NCBI RefSeq assembly: GCF_001431665.1
Contig: NZ_LLXV01000046.1
Coordinates: forward strand, 1-37,856
Reading direction: 5' to 3'
DNA from: Stenotrophomonas beteli
GTDB taxonomy: Bacteria; Pseudomonadota; Gammaproteobacteria; Xanthomonadales; Xanthomonadaceae
DNA length: 37,856 bases
A program made the position numbers and the translations under genes. The notes under the pieces are model-generated. The model worked only from the letters and a program-made list of their open reading frames with translations, searched no databases and was not told the DNA's origin. Positions 15,049-23,891 of the stretch are shown here, in pieces (positions within the stretch are counted from its first letter, which is position 1; every line of letters begins with the position of its first letter).

Positions 15049-15942
15049 TCACAACCAGGGCAGGATCCAATGGTCCACCAGCAGGAAGGCGAACAGCGCC
15101 ATCAGGTACACGATGGAGTAGTGGAACATCTTCATCGAGAACAGTTCGTCCGGCGGGTCCAGCATGCGCCAGGCGTACCAGAGGAACACGGCATTGAGCA
15201 CGATCGCGCCGCCCAGGTAGAACGCGCCGCTCATGCCCACCAGGTACGGCAGCAGGCAGACCAGCGCCAGCACCACCGAATACACCATGATCTGCTTGCG
15301 GGTATGCACTACGCCATGGGTTACCGGCAGCATCGGGATCTTCGCCTTGGCATAGTCCTCGCGGCGGAAGATCGCCAGCGCCCAGAAATGCGGCGGCGTC
15401 CAGATGAAGATGATCAATACCAGCAGTGACGAGTACGCCCAGTCCGACGAGCCCTGCATGCCGGTCACCGCGGCCCAGCCCAGCATCGGCGGCATCGCCC
15501 CGGCCAGGCCACCGATGACGATGTTCTGCGAGGTCGCGCGCTTCAGGTACACGGTGTAGATCACCGCGTAGCCGATCAGCGAGGCGAAGGTCAGCACCGC
15601 GGTGATCAGGTTCACCCACAGCACCAGGATGGCCATCGACAGCACGATCAGCACGCCGGCGAACACCAGCACCTGCCACGGCTTGACCTTGCCCACCACC
15701 AGCGGACGCCACGAGGTGCGCGCCATCTGCGCATCGATGTGCGCATCCAGCAACTGGTTGATGGCGGCGGCGGCCGAAGCGGCCAGCCAGATACCGAGGA
15801 AGCCGAGCAGGCCGGCACGCACCTGTTCCCAGCTGGGTACCCCCGGAATGGCCAGGACCATGCCGACCAGGGCGGTGAATACAATGAGAGCGACGACCTT
15901 GGGCTTGGTCAGGTCCCAGTACTGGCGGTAGTTGGAAAACAT
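15049..15942 (-). CDS. ctaB: Protoheme IX farnesyltransferase (heme O synthase)
   Basis: Adds a farnesyl group from farnesyl diphosphate to heme B, giving heme O for conversion to heme A. The 297-aa membrane protein belongs to the UbiA family with eight to nine hydrophobic segments. The conserved Asp-rich motif is [19 protein letters not shown] (about residues 65-85), and a second polar loop ([26 protein letters not shown]) follows in the second half. The start at 15942 ([17 protein letters not shown]) matches the family; the open frame upstream overlaps ctaA. Only 4 nt separate it from the ctaA stop, so the two are translationally coupled. Also named cyoE. Confidence 0.95.
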   Translation of the reverse strand: MFSNYRQYWDLTKPKVVALIVFTALVGMVLAIPGVPSWEQVRAGLLGFLGIWLAASAAAAINQLLDAHIDAQMARTSWRPLVVGKVKPWQVLVFAGVLIVLSMAILVLWVNLITAVLTFASLIGYAVIYTVYLKRATSQNIVIGGLAGAMPPMLGWAAVTGMQGSSDWAYSSLLVLIIFIWTPPHFWALAIFRREDYAKAKIPMLPVTHGVVHTRKQIMVYSVVLALVCLLPYLVGMSGAFYLGGAIVLNAVFLWYAWRMLDPPDELFSMKMFHYSIVYLMALFAFLLVDHWILPWL

Positions 15943-15946
15943 GGAA

Positions 15947-17110
15947 TCAGTCCGGGGCACGCAGGCGGGCCAGCAGGCTGACCAGCACGAACAACAGGGC
16001 AACGGCGACGCCGTTGTGGGCAACGGCCACTTCCAGCGGCAGCGCCAACTTCACATTGAGGATGCCGAGGGTGACCTGCAGCACCAGCAGCGCGATCAGC
16101 GCGCTGGCCCAGCCACGCATGCTCGGCAGGCGGAACAGGCGCACGCCCAGCCACAGCAGATAGACCGCCACCACCACCGCGAACAGGCGGTGCGCCATCT
16201 GGATCGCGATGCGGGAAGCGCCATCCAGCACGCCGCCTTCGTAATCCACGCCGATGCCACGCCACAGCGTGAAGCCTTCCACGAAATTGTGTTGCGGCCA
16301 CCACTGGTTGGCGCAGCGCGGGAAGTTGTCCATCGACAGGCTGCCACCACCACAGGCCAGTGCGGCGTAGTTGGCACTGACCCAGCCGCCCAGCGCGATC
16401 TGGGTGACCAGCACCGCCACGCCGATGCGCAGCAGCCACTTCAGCGTCGGGGCTTCGGCCAGGGTGATCGGCCTGTGCGTGGCACGCCAGGCCATCCACA
16501 CCAGCAGGCCGAACATCAGCATACCGCCCAGCAGGTGGCCCATCACCACGATGGGTTTGAGCAACAACGTCACCGTCCACATGCCCAGCAGGGCCTGGAA
16601 GATCACCACCGCCAGGGTCAGCAGGGCAGCGCGCGCCAGGTCGATGTTGCTCCAGCGCAGCGCGGCGATCAGCAGGATCGCCTCGCCGATCAATGCCAGC
16701 GCGCTGGCGGTGCCATGCCAGCCCATCATGTACAGCGGTATGCCGGCGGCCACCAGTACGCAGGCGGTCACTACCGCCGTGCTTCCGAATCGCCGCTTGC
16801 GCGTGGCCAGCAGGGCCAGGGTCAGGATCTCGATGCCCAGCGCACCGGCCAGGAAGCGGTGCACCTGCTCACGCCACGCCTTGTGGGTCTCCAGCGGGCG
16901 GATCTCCGCGGCCGGGTGGCCAACGGTTTCCTCGATGTGCTGCGGCCAGGTGGCGCGGCCATAGCAGGTCGGCCAGTCCGGGCAGCTCAGGCCGGCATCG
17001 GACAGGCGCACGAAGGCGCCGAACATGATCGTGCTCGCGGTCATGATCATGGCGAACCACGCCAGGCGGTGGAAATTGCGGTGCAGCGCCGGACGCGCGG
17101 AAAGGCTCAT
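15947..17110 (-). CDS. ctaA: Heme A synthase (COX15/CtaA)
   Basis: Oxidises the C8 methyl group of heme O to a formyl group, giving heme A for cytochrome oxidase. The 387-aa membrane protein has about eight hydrophobic segments arranged as two four-helix bundles. Visible family features are [37 protein letters not shown] at the N-terminus, the [16 protein letters not shown] helix with its conserved His and the second-half [14 protein letters not shown] helix after MAHR; these histidines are the expected heme ligands. The size is that of the proteobacterial COX15-like form. The ATG at 17110 is preferred to the preceding TTG. It follows the SCO-like gene by 10 bp and precedes ctaB by 4 bp. Confidence 0.95.
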   Translation of the reverse strand: MSLSARPALHRNFHRLAWFAMIMTASTIMFGAFVRLSDAGLSCPDWPTCYGRATWPQHIEETVGHPAAEIRPLETHKAWREQVHRFLAGALGIEILTLALLATRKRRFGSTAVVTACVLVAAGIPLYMMGWHGTASALALIGEAILLIAALRWSNIDLARAALLTLAVVIFQALLGMWTVTLLLKPIVVMGHLLGGMLMFGLLVWMAWRATHRPITLAEAPTLKWLLRIGVAVLVTQIALGGWVSANYAALACGGGSLSMDNFPRCANQWWPQHNFVEGFTLWRGIGVDYEGGVLDGASRIAIQMAHRLFAVVVAVYLLWLGVRLFRLPSMRGWASALIALLVLQVTLGILNVKLALPLEVAVAHNGVAVALLFVLVSLLARLRAPD

Positions 17111-17120
17111 CAAACGGGAC

Positions 17121-17690
17121 TCACTTCAGTTTCAGCAACGTGGCCATGTCCTTGCGCAGGCCACCCAGGTCGGTGCCCGGGGCATGACGCATGATCACGA
17201 AGCCGTTCGGATCGATCACGTAGACCGGCAATCCCGCCGGATCATCGACGCCAGGCAGGGCCGCGCGCAGGGCTGGCGACGGAGCCAGCGGCCGCAACGC
17301 GGGCAGCGAGGCGATCGACGCCGGTGGCGTTCCCAGCCACAGAATCTCGACATTATCGGCGTTATGGCCGAACAGCTGCCACACCTTGCCCAGTCCCTGC
17401 GACAAAGTGACGCACTGCGCGTCGCAGGCACCGGCCGGCGCCACCAGCAGGCGCCAGGTACGGGCCTCGGGGTTCCACGGATAGGCCTGGCCATTGGCCA
17501 GGGTCGGTGCCTGCTGGCGCAGGTCCACCGGCGGCTTGAGCAGCTGGCCGGCATTACGGTGCCCGGTCGGCTGCCAACCGGAGAAGCGCAGCACGGCAGC
17601 CAGCGCCATCGCGCCGAAGAACACGGCAAACAGCAGCACCAGGGTCCGGCGACCGGAGCCGCGCGCCTGCGGGGACGTAGCAGTGTTCAT
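17121..17690 (-). CDS. SCO-like thioredoxin-fold oxidase assembly protein
   Basis: A 189-aa membrane-anchored protein with one N-terminal transmembrane helix (about residues 15-35). The soluble part resembles SCO1/SenC copper-handling proteins: a Cys89-x3-Cys93 pair (CDAQC) after a beta-strand, then LPVYVIDPNGFVIMRHAPG with His169 in the region of the conserved SCO copper-ligand His. It is more divergent than a standard SCO1, and many relatives are probably annotated only as hypothetical. Position between SURF1 and ctaA supports a role in oxidase assembly, most likely CuA metallation or thiol redox. The start is uncertain between ATG 17690 and ATG 17699; neither has a strong ribosome site. 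Confidence 0.75.
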   Translation of the reverse strand: MNTATSPQARGSGRRTLVLLFAVFFGAMALAAVLRFSGWQPTGHRNAGQLLKPPVDLRQQAPTLANGQAYPWNPEARTWRLLVAPAGACDAQCVTLSQGLGKVWQLFGHNADNVEILWLGTPPASIASLPALRPLAPSPALRAALPGVDDPAGLPVYVIDPNGFVIMRHAPGTDLGGLRKDMATLLKLK

Positions 17691-17726
17691 GCGGGGCATT
17701 TTCTCATGGTTGGGTAAGGGATGCCG

Positions 17727-17790
17727 GTAGTGCCGGCCGCTGGCCGGCATCCAGGAAACCGAGGGATTGCCGGCCAGCGGCCGGCACTAC
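17727..17790. repeat. Inverted pair of SMAG-type REP units overlapping the SURF1 stop
   Basis: A plus-strand unit at 17727-17749 and a minus-strand unit at 17768-17790, both GTAG plus a TGCCGGCC/GGCCGGCA stem, form a tail-to-tail pair with an 18-bp spacer. The GTAG of the minus-strand unit (17787-17790) contains the TAG stop codon of SURF1. Confidence 0.9.
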
Positions 17791-18503
17791 CGGGCGATGG
17801 GGCGCCTCCGGCGCCGTTCCAGCACCAGCGCGACCACCAGCACGGTCAAGGCCAGCCCGAACCACTGCACGGCATAGCCCAGGTGGCGCTGCGGCGGCAG
17901 CGTGTTCGGCAGCAGGTCCAGGTCGCGTTCGTCGCCGAAGGGCAGCGCCGGGTCCAGTCGCAGCACCCGTTCAGGCAGTGCTGGCAGGCCAAGCGCTGCC
18001 GCCAGCCCTTCGGCCGGCAACCGGCTGGCCAGCCAGCGCCCCGCCTCACCGGTGGCGGAGAACGGCGGCCCCAGTACCAGCCCCGCCGACGGCGGCGGCG
18101 CCAGCAGCCCGCGCACCGCCACCGGCGAAGGCGGCGCCGCTATGTCCGGCAGCGTGCGATCCGGCGGCAGCGCGCGCCAGCCCAGGTCGACCAGCAGCAC
18201 GCTGCCTGCGTCACTGCGGAACGGGCGGTAGATCTTTACGCCGGCACGGCCATGCCGGGTCTGGTTGTCCAGCAGCACCACGCCGGGCAGGAAGCGACCA
18301 TGATCGGCCACACCGTGCAACGCGCCAGGCGCTGCCAGGGCCTGCGCCACCGGCAATGCCTGTGCCACCGCTGGGCCTTGTGCATCCAACGTTGCCTGTT
18401 TGGCATGCATGCGTTGCAGCTGCCACAGCCCCAATGCGGTGAAAACGGCCATCGCCAGCACGGCCAGCAGCCATCCGAGCACGCGCGTGTGCTGGCGCAT
18501 CAT
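17787..18503 (-). CDS. SURF1-family cytochrome oxidase assembly protein
   Basis: Inner-membrane protein that helps insert or retain heme a during cytochrome oxidase assembly. The 238-aa protein has the SURF1 layout: an N-terminal helix (LLAVLAMAVFTALGLWQLQRMHAK, with the conserved LGxWQLxR motif), a periplasmic domain containing VLLDNQTRHGRAGVKIYRPF and VLLVDLGW, and a C-terminal helix (GYAVQWFGLALTVLVVALVL). The ATG at 18503 is chosen; the longer frame begins with an unlikely TTG. The stop codon TAG is provided by the GTAG head of a REP element, so the C-terminus (RRRRPIAR) may have been reshaped by that insertion. Confidence 0.9.
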   Translation of the reverse strand: MMRQHTRVLGWLLAVLAMAVFTALGLWQLQRMHAKQATLDAQGPAVAQALPVAQALAAPGALHGVADHGRFLPGVVLLDNQTRHGRAGVKIYRPFRSDAGSVLLVDLGWRALPPDRTLPDIAAPPSPVAVRGLLAPPPSAGLVLGPPFSATGEAGRWLASRLPAEGLAAALGLPALPERVLRLDPALPFGDERDLDLLPNTLPPQRHLGYAVQWFGLALTVLVVALVLERRRRRPIAR

Positions 18504-18560
18504 GACAAGTCCGCGCAAACGCGGTCAGATAGGCACATCCACCCTGCCCTCGAGCCGCGC

Positions 18561-18779
18561 ATGAGTGATTCGCTGAAGACCCTGCTGGTAATCGCGTTTC
18601 TGATCGTCATCGTCTGGAATCTGGGCGCCGGCCTGTACTACCTGCTGGTCGACCGCGGCCAGACCAAGCGCACGGTCAACGCACTGACACGTCGCATCGC
18701 GGTGTCGGTGGCGTTGATCCTGCTGGTGATCGTGAGCATCTACATGGGCTGGATCAAGCCGCACGGCATCGGCGGCTGA
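18561..18779 (+). CDS. DUF2909-type twin-helix membrane protein
   Basis: A 72-aa protein with two transmembrane helices, MSDSLKTLLVIAFLIVIVWNL at the start and RIAVSVALILLVIVSIYMGW near the end, joined by a basic loop (DRGQTKRTVNALTRR). This twin-helix pattern fits the DUF2909 family, small proteins found beside cytochrome oxidase genes in proteobacteria; the role is unknown but probably in oxidase assembly. It is on the opposite strand, divergent from SURF1 and convergent with ctaE (20-bp gap). It needs its own promoter in the 57-bp gap after the SURF1 start; none is obvious. Confidence 0.8.
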   Translation: MSDSLKTLLVIAFLIVIVWNLGAGLYYLLVDRGQTKRTVNALTRRIAVSVALILLVIVSIYMGWIKPHGIGG

Positions 18780-18799
18780 GGCCACCGATGCGCGCCTGA

Positions 18800-19675
18800 T
18801 CAAAGCACGTAGACGAACAGGAACAGCATCAGCCACACCACGTCGACGAAGTGCCAGTACCACGCGGCGGCTTCAAAACCGAAATGGTTGTCGCGGGTGA
18901 AGTGTCCCTTGGCCGAACGCAGCCACATCACGATCAGCATGATCGTGCCCAGCAGCACGTGCGCGCCGTGGAAGCCGGTCAGCATGAAGAACGTCGAGCC
19001 GTAGATGCCCGAGCCCAAGGTCAGGTTCAGTTCCTTGTAGGCGTGGATGTACTCCTCCGCCTGCAGGGTCAGGAAGCCCAGGCCCAGCACCACGGTCAGG
19101 CCCAGCCAGATCAGCAGCTGCCGGCGGTTGCCGGCCTTCAGCGCGTGATGGGCGATGGTCAGGGTCACGCCGGAGGTCAGCAGGATCAGCGTGTTGATCA
19201 GCGGCAGGCCCCAGGCCGGAATGGTCTGGAACGCACCGCCGATCGCCGCCGGGCCGTTGGTTGGCCAGCCGGCCGAATAGCCCTGCCAGAGCAGCTCGTT
19301 GGTCATCACCCCGCGGCCTTCGCCGCTGAGCCAGGACAGGCCCAGGTTGCGGGTGTAGAACAACGCGCCGAAGAAGGCACCGAAGAACATCACTTCGGAG
19401 AAGATGAACCAGACCATGCCCATCCGGAACGAGCCATCCACCTGGCGGTTGTAATGGCCCGCCTGTGATTCGCGCACCACGTCGCTGAACCACCAGAACA
19501 GGGTCAGCACCAGCATTGCGATGCCGATATAGAAGGTCCAGCGTCCCCAGCTGGCATCGTTGAGCCAGCTGGCCACGCCCACCATGGTCACCATCATCGC
19601 GATGGAACCCACGAACGGCCATTTGCTCTGGGCCGGAACGAAGTACACGTTGGCGTCGGTCGGTGTCTGGGACAT
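18800..19675 (-). CDS. ctaE: Cytochrome c oxidase subunit III
   Basis: Third core subunit of aa3-type cytochrome c oxidase, a seven-helix membrane protein. The 291-aa product carries family features: YFVPAQSKWPFVGSIA at the start, FFSEVMFFGAF-like segment (WFIFSEVMFFGAFFGALF) with the conserved Glu, NTLILLTSGVTLTIAHHALK, LGLGFLTLQAEEY, and the C-terminal GFHGAHVLLGTIMLIV with WYWHFVDVVWLMLF. The ATG at 19675 is chosen because upstream frame sequence overlaps ctaG out of frame and is not family-like. It follows ctaG by 13 bp. Also called coxC. Confidence 0.96.
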   Translation of the reverse strand: MSQTPTDANVYFVPAQSKWPFVGSIAMMVTMVGVASWLNDASWGRWTFYIGIAMLVLTLFWWFSDVVRESQAGHYNRQVDGSFRMGMVWFIFSEVMFFGAFFGALFYTRNLGLSWLSGEGRGVMTNELLWQGYSAGWPTNGPAAIGGAFQTIPAWGLPLINTLILLTSGVTLTIAHHALKAGNRRQLLIWLGLTVVLGLGFLTLQAEEYIHAYKELNLTLGSGIYGSTFFMLTGFHGAHVLLGTIMLIVMWLRSAKGHFTRDNHFGFEAAAWYWHFVDVVWLMLFLFVYVL

Positions 19676-19688
19676 GTCGGTATCCGGG

Positions 19689-20279
19689 TCAGGGTGCGGC
19701 GTGCGCGCCTTCCGAGGTGGCGGCCGGGGCCAGCCGATCGGACAACGCGTCGTTGCGGTAGAAGGTGTAGGACAAGGTGATCGTCTTGATCTCCGGCGGC
19801 AGGTCCGGATCGACGATGAAGCGCACCGGCATGTCGCGCTTCTCGCCGGCCTGCAGCGTCTGCGCGGTGAAACAGAAACACTCGGTCTTGCTGAAGAAGC
19901 CCGACGCACGCGCCGGCGCCACCGATGGCACGGCACTGCCGACCACCGCAGCCGCGCTGTCGTTGCGGGCGAAGTACAGCGCCTCGTTGAGTTCGCCGGG
20001 CACCACGTCCATCGTCAACTGCTCCGGATGGAACGACCACGGCAGGCGCGAATTGACGCCACCATCGAACTCCACGCGCACGGTGCGCTTGCCGGCCGCG
20101 GCACCTGCACTGGCCTCGCCACCCGGGCCACGCTCCAGGCGCACGCCGAACACCTTCTCGCAGGCGATGCGGTACAGCGGCACCAGCGAAAACGTCAGCA
20201 GGAACACCGCCACCGCCACGCCGATCAGGCGCGGCAGCCCGGCGCTGGGTGACGGCGGGCGGGCCGGTGCCTCGCTCAT
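19689..20279 (-). CDS. ctaG: Cytochrome c oxidase assembly protein CtaG/Cox11
   Basis: Copper chaperone for the CuB site of subunit I. The 196-aa protein has one N-terminal transmembrane helix ([20 protein letters not shown]) followed by a periplasmic immunoglobulin-like domain. The copper-binding motif ECFCF is present (Cys134 and Cys136), and the third conserved cysteine follows the membrane helix (Cys40, in [10 protein letters not shown]). Its ATG overlaps the stop of the preceding small gene in an ATGA arrangement, so translation is coupled. The order ctaD - small gene - ctaG - ctaE is typical for proteobacterial aa3 loci. Confidence 0.96.
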   Translation of the reverse strand: MSEAPARPPSPSAGLPRLIGVAVAVFLLTFSLVPLYRIACEKVFGVRLERGPGGEASAGAAAGKRTVRVEFDGGVNSRLPWSFHPEQLTMDVVPGELNEALYFARNDSAAAVVGSAVPSVAPARASGFFSKTECFCFTAQTLQAGEKRDMPVRFIVDPDLPPEIKTITLSYTFYRNDALSDRLAPAATSEGAHAAP

Positions 20280-20536
20280 CGCCCGATCACCCCGCTGAGG
20301 ATGAAGCCGACGTAGACCAGCACCGCGATCGCGCCGACCCAGGCAGCAGTGCGCCGGGCACGTTGGCGTTGCTGCCCGATGCCGTTTTCCGGGGCGTCGC
20401 CCGGGCTGTTGTAGAGCCGAGCCATGCTCGGCTGCTTTTCGTCAGTCGAGCATGGCTCGACTCGACCGGGGGCGAAGGCGTTGTCAGCCGGGCATGGCTC
20501 GGCTCTACAGGCCTGCAGTGGGCTCTCGTTATGCAT
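20276..20536 (-). CDS. Small single-helix oxidase-locus protein with a REP-encoded N-terminus
   Basis: An 86-aa protein whose C-terminal half ([20 protein letters not shown] then [12 protein letters not shown]) is a basic stretch plus one transmembrane helix, as in the small unnamed membrane proteins found between ctaD and ctaG in related bacteria. The ATG at 20536 has GAGG at 6 nt and lies 8 nt past the ctaD stop. Residues from about 10 to 43 are encoded entirely by a three-unit REP cluster (20411-20508), read in frame as [27 protein letters not shown] and similar; four cysteine-type residues come from it. Alternatively translation could begin at the ATG inside the innermost REP unit ([10 protein letters not shown]), giving about 49 aa. 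The function is unknown. Confidence 0.65.
   Translation of the reverse strand: MHNESPLQACRAEPCPADNAFAPGRVEPCSTDEKQPSMARLYNSPGDAPENGIGQQRQRARRTAAWVGAIAVLVYVGFILSGVIGR
20411..20508. repeat. Three-unit SMAG-type REP cluster inside a coding region
   Basis: A plus-strand unit at 20411-20433 (GTAG intact), a degenerate middle palindrome at 20444-20462 (AGTCGAGC stem, CGAC replacing CTAC) and a minus-strand unit at 20486-20508 (GTAG intact). The whole cluster is open in the reading frame of the small membrane protein on the minus strand. Confidence 0.88.
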
Positions 20537-20544
20537 GCCCCACC

Positions 20545-22152
<1,608 letters not shown>

Positions 22153-22211
22153 TGCAAAACACCTCTCAGAATCGGTTGTCACCGCGGCCGCAGGCGGCCA
22201 CGGGCTTTACA

Positions 22212-23168
22212 TCACGCGCCGCTGGCCGCGCTGGCAGGTGCGTTGCCGGCTTCAGCCGCAGCCGGGGCAGCGGGCGCATCGGCCGCAGGTGCCGCAGGTT
22301 CGGCCGGTGCCGCAGGCGCGGCCGGTGCGGCCGGCGGCGCCGGCTTGCGCTGCGCCAGCCACTGCTTGAACTCTTCCTTGGACACCGCCTCGACCACGAT
22401 CGGCATGAAACCGTGGTCCTTGCCGCACAGCTCGGCGCACTGCCCGCGGTACACGCCGGGCTGCTCGATGCTGGTCCAGGCTTCATTGATGAAACCGGGG
22501 ATGGCGTCCTGTTTCCAGCCCAGCGCCGGTACCCACCAGGCGTGGATCACATCGTCGGAGGTGATGACGAAGCGCACCTTGGTATCGACCGGCAGCACCA
22601 GCCGGTTGTCCACGTCCAGCAGATAGTGCGGGTGGCTCTCGCGGGTGGGCACCACGCCACTCTGGCGCACGCGGTCGGACTCGCGGTCCAGGCGGCTGGT
22701 GAAGGTGACGTTCTCGCCGAGGTACTCGTACTTCCACATCCACTGGTAGCCCGTGACCTTCACCGTCATCTCGGCGTCGCGGGTGTCGTACATCTTGATC
22801 AGGTTGGCCGTGGCCGGCCACGCCATCACGATCAGGATGATCACCGGGATCACCGTCCAGATCACCTCGGCCTTGGTGTTGTGACTGAAGGTGGCGGCCA
22901 CCGCGCCCTTGGATTTGCGGAACTTGAACATCGCATAGGCCATCGCGCCGAACACGATGACGCCGATGACCGTACAGACGATCAGCGAGAGATTGTTCGA
23001 TTCCCAGGCCAGGCGCGAGGTCTGGGTCACCCCCTTGCCCATGTTCAGCTGCCACGGCTTGGGATCGGCCGCCTGGGCCCAGGCCAACGCCGGCATCAGT
23101 CCCCCGGTTGCCAGCGCTGCGGCGACCGCATTCACGCACTTCGTGCCCCACCTGCTGCTTTGCTTCAT
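22212..23168 (-). CDS. ctaC: Cytochrome c oxidase subunit II
   Basis: Carries the binuclear CuA centre that accepts electrons from cytochrome c. The 318-aa protein has a signal peptide, two transmembrane helices (about residues 58-82 and 102-124) and a cupredoxin domain with the CuA ligands His209, Cys244, Cys248, His252 and Met255 in CAELCGKDHGFM. After residue 275 comes a 40-residue Ala/Pro tail (repeated PAAPAAPA) with no CXXCH, so no fused cytochrome c domain is present, unlike caa3 oxidases. It starts 11 bp after the DUF2244 gene and is followed by ctaD. Also called coxB. Confidence 0.96.
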   Translation of the reverse strand: MKQSSRWGTKCVNAVAAALATGGLMPALAWAQAADPKPWQLNMGKGVTQTSRLAWESNNLSLIVCTVIGVIVFGAMAYAMFKFRKSKGAVAATFSHNTKAEVIWTVIPVIILIVMAWPATANLIKMYDTRDAEMTVKVTGYQWMWKYEYLGENVTFTSRLDRESDRVRQSGVVPTRESHPHYLLDVDNRLVLPVDTKVRFVITSDDVIHAWWVPALGWKQDAIPGFINEAWTSIEQPGVYRGQCAELCGKDHGFMPIVVEAVSKEEFKQWLAQRKPAPPAAPAAPAAPAEPAAPAADAPAAPAAAEAGNAPASAASGA

Positions 23169-23179
23169 TGCCTAGACCC

Positions 23180-23656
23180 TTAGCGTCGTCGGTTGCCGCC
23201 ATCGCTGGCGGCGAGCAAGCTTTCAAGTGTCTCTGCGAGCGTCTGACGTTCGGCCGGCGCGAGGAAACTCCCCACCTCCACCTGCCGGCCGCTGGATGCC
23301 AGCCGGACCCTCTCATCGTCGGTGAGCAGGCGCACCCAATGGGGGTGGGCCCGGAACACCGGCAATCCACCGGGTACGGGGATGACCTCCACGCACGCCG
23401 GCACTACCCGGATCTCCTCCTGCCGTTCACCACTGCGCCACAAGGCACGCAGTGCCGCCGCCAGCACCAGGCTGTACAGCAACGCGAACAGGGGGGCGAA
23501 TGCATTGCCGGCCAACCACCCGAGGGCGGACACCAGCCACATCGCACCGGCCAACACGGTGAACAACAGGACGAACTGCCGGGCATCGAGCGCCCGTGGG
23601 GGACGCAGCCGCAGCTGCGTACCTGACCCATCCGGAGCTGGAAGCACCTCGATCAT
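23180..23656 (-). CDS. DUF2244-domain membrane protein
   Basis: A 158-aa protein with two close transmembrane helices (about residues 25-70) and a C-terminal soluble part containing GLPVFRAHPHWVRLLTDDERVRLASSGRQVEVGSFLAPAER, the usual DUF2244 pattern. DUF2244 genes often sit beside cytochrome oxidase genes, and here it is the first gene of the ctaC-ctaD-ctaG-ctaE run, 11 bp before ctaC. Its function is unknown; the context suggests a link to oxidase assembly. The ATG at 23656 is preferred over the longer open frame, whose upstream 40 residues (two cysteines, many basic residues) lack membrane or family character. Confidence 0.8.
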   Translation of the reverse strand: MIEVLPAPDGSGTQLRLRPPRALDARQFVLLFTVLAGAMWLVSALGWLAGNAFAPLFALLYSLVLAAALRALWRSGERQEEIRVVPACVEVIPVPGGLPVFRAHPHWVRLLTDDERVRLASSGRQVEVGSFLAPAERQTLAETLESLLAASDGGNRRR

Positions 23657-23745
23657 GTCGCAACCGCGTTCCTGCCGCGGGAAACGTCTCGATGGTAGCC
23701 CTGCCCTCTCGCCGGTAGCAAGGGTGCATTCACACTTTTTCCGAT

Positions 23746-23762
23746 GCTGCAATACAGCATGA
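23746..23762. promoter_or_regulatory. Candidate operator: ATGCTG-5-CAGCAT palindrome upstream of putA
   Basis: A perfect 6-bp inverted repeat with a 5-nt spacer in the 235-bp divergent gap between the DUF2244 gene and putA. It is 90 bp before the DUF2244 start and 130 bp before putA. It could serve either gene; no known regulator motif is assigned. Confidence 0.35.
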
Positions 23763-23772
23763 GGTCGGCGGC

Positions 23773-23798
23773 ACAAATGACGAATTCAGCACAAATAT
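23773..23798. promoter_or_regulatory. Direct repeat GCACAAAT x2 upstream of putA
   Basis: Two identical 8-nt copies (23773-23780 and 23791-23798) start 18 bp apart, so they are nearly two helical turns from each other and could bind a protein on one face of the DNA. Located in an AT-richer stretch of the putA upstream region. Confidence 0.3.
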
Positions 23799-23891
23799 GC
23801 CCGGGCTTGCTGAACACGCCGAATCCACCACCGCTAGGGGCTATCAGCCCTTCATGAAGGTGTCTGTGGGGCACTTCCGAAGGGCGCAAAA

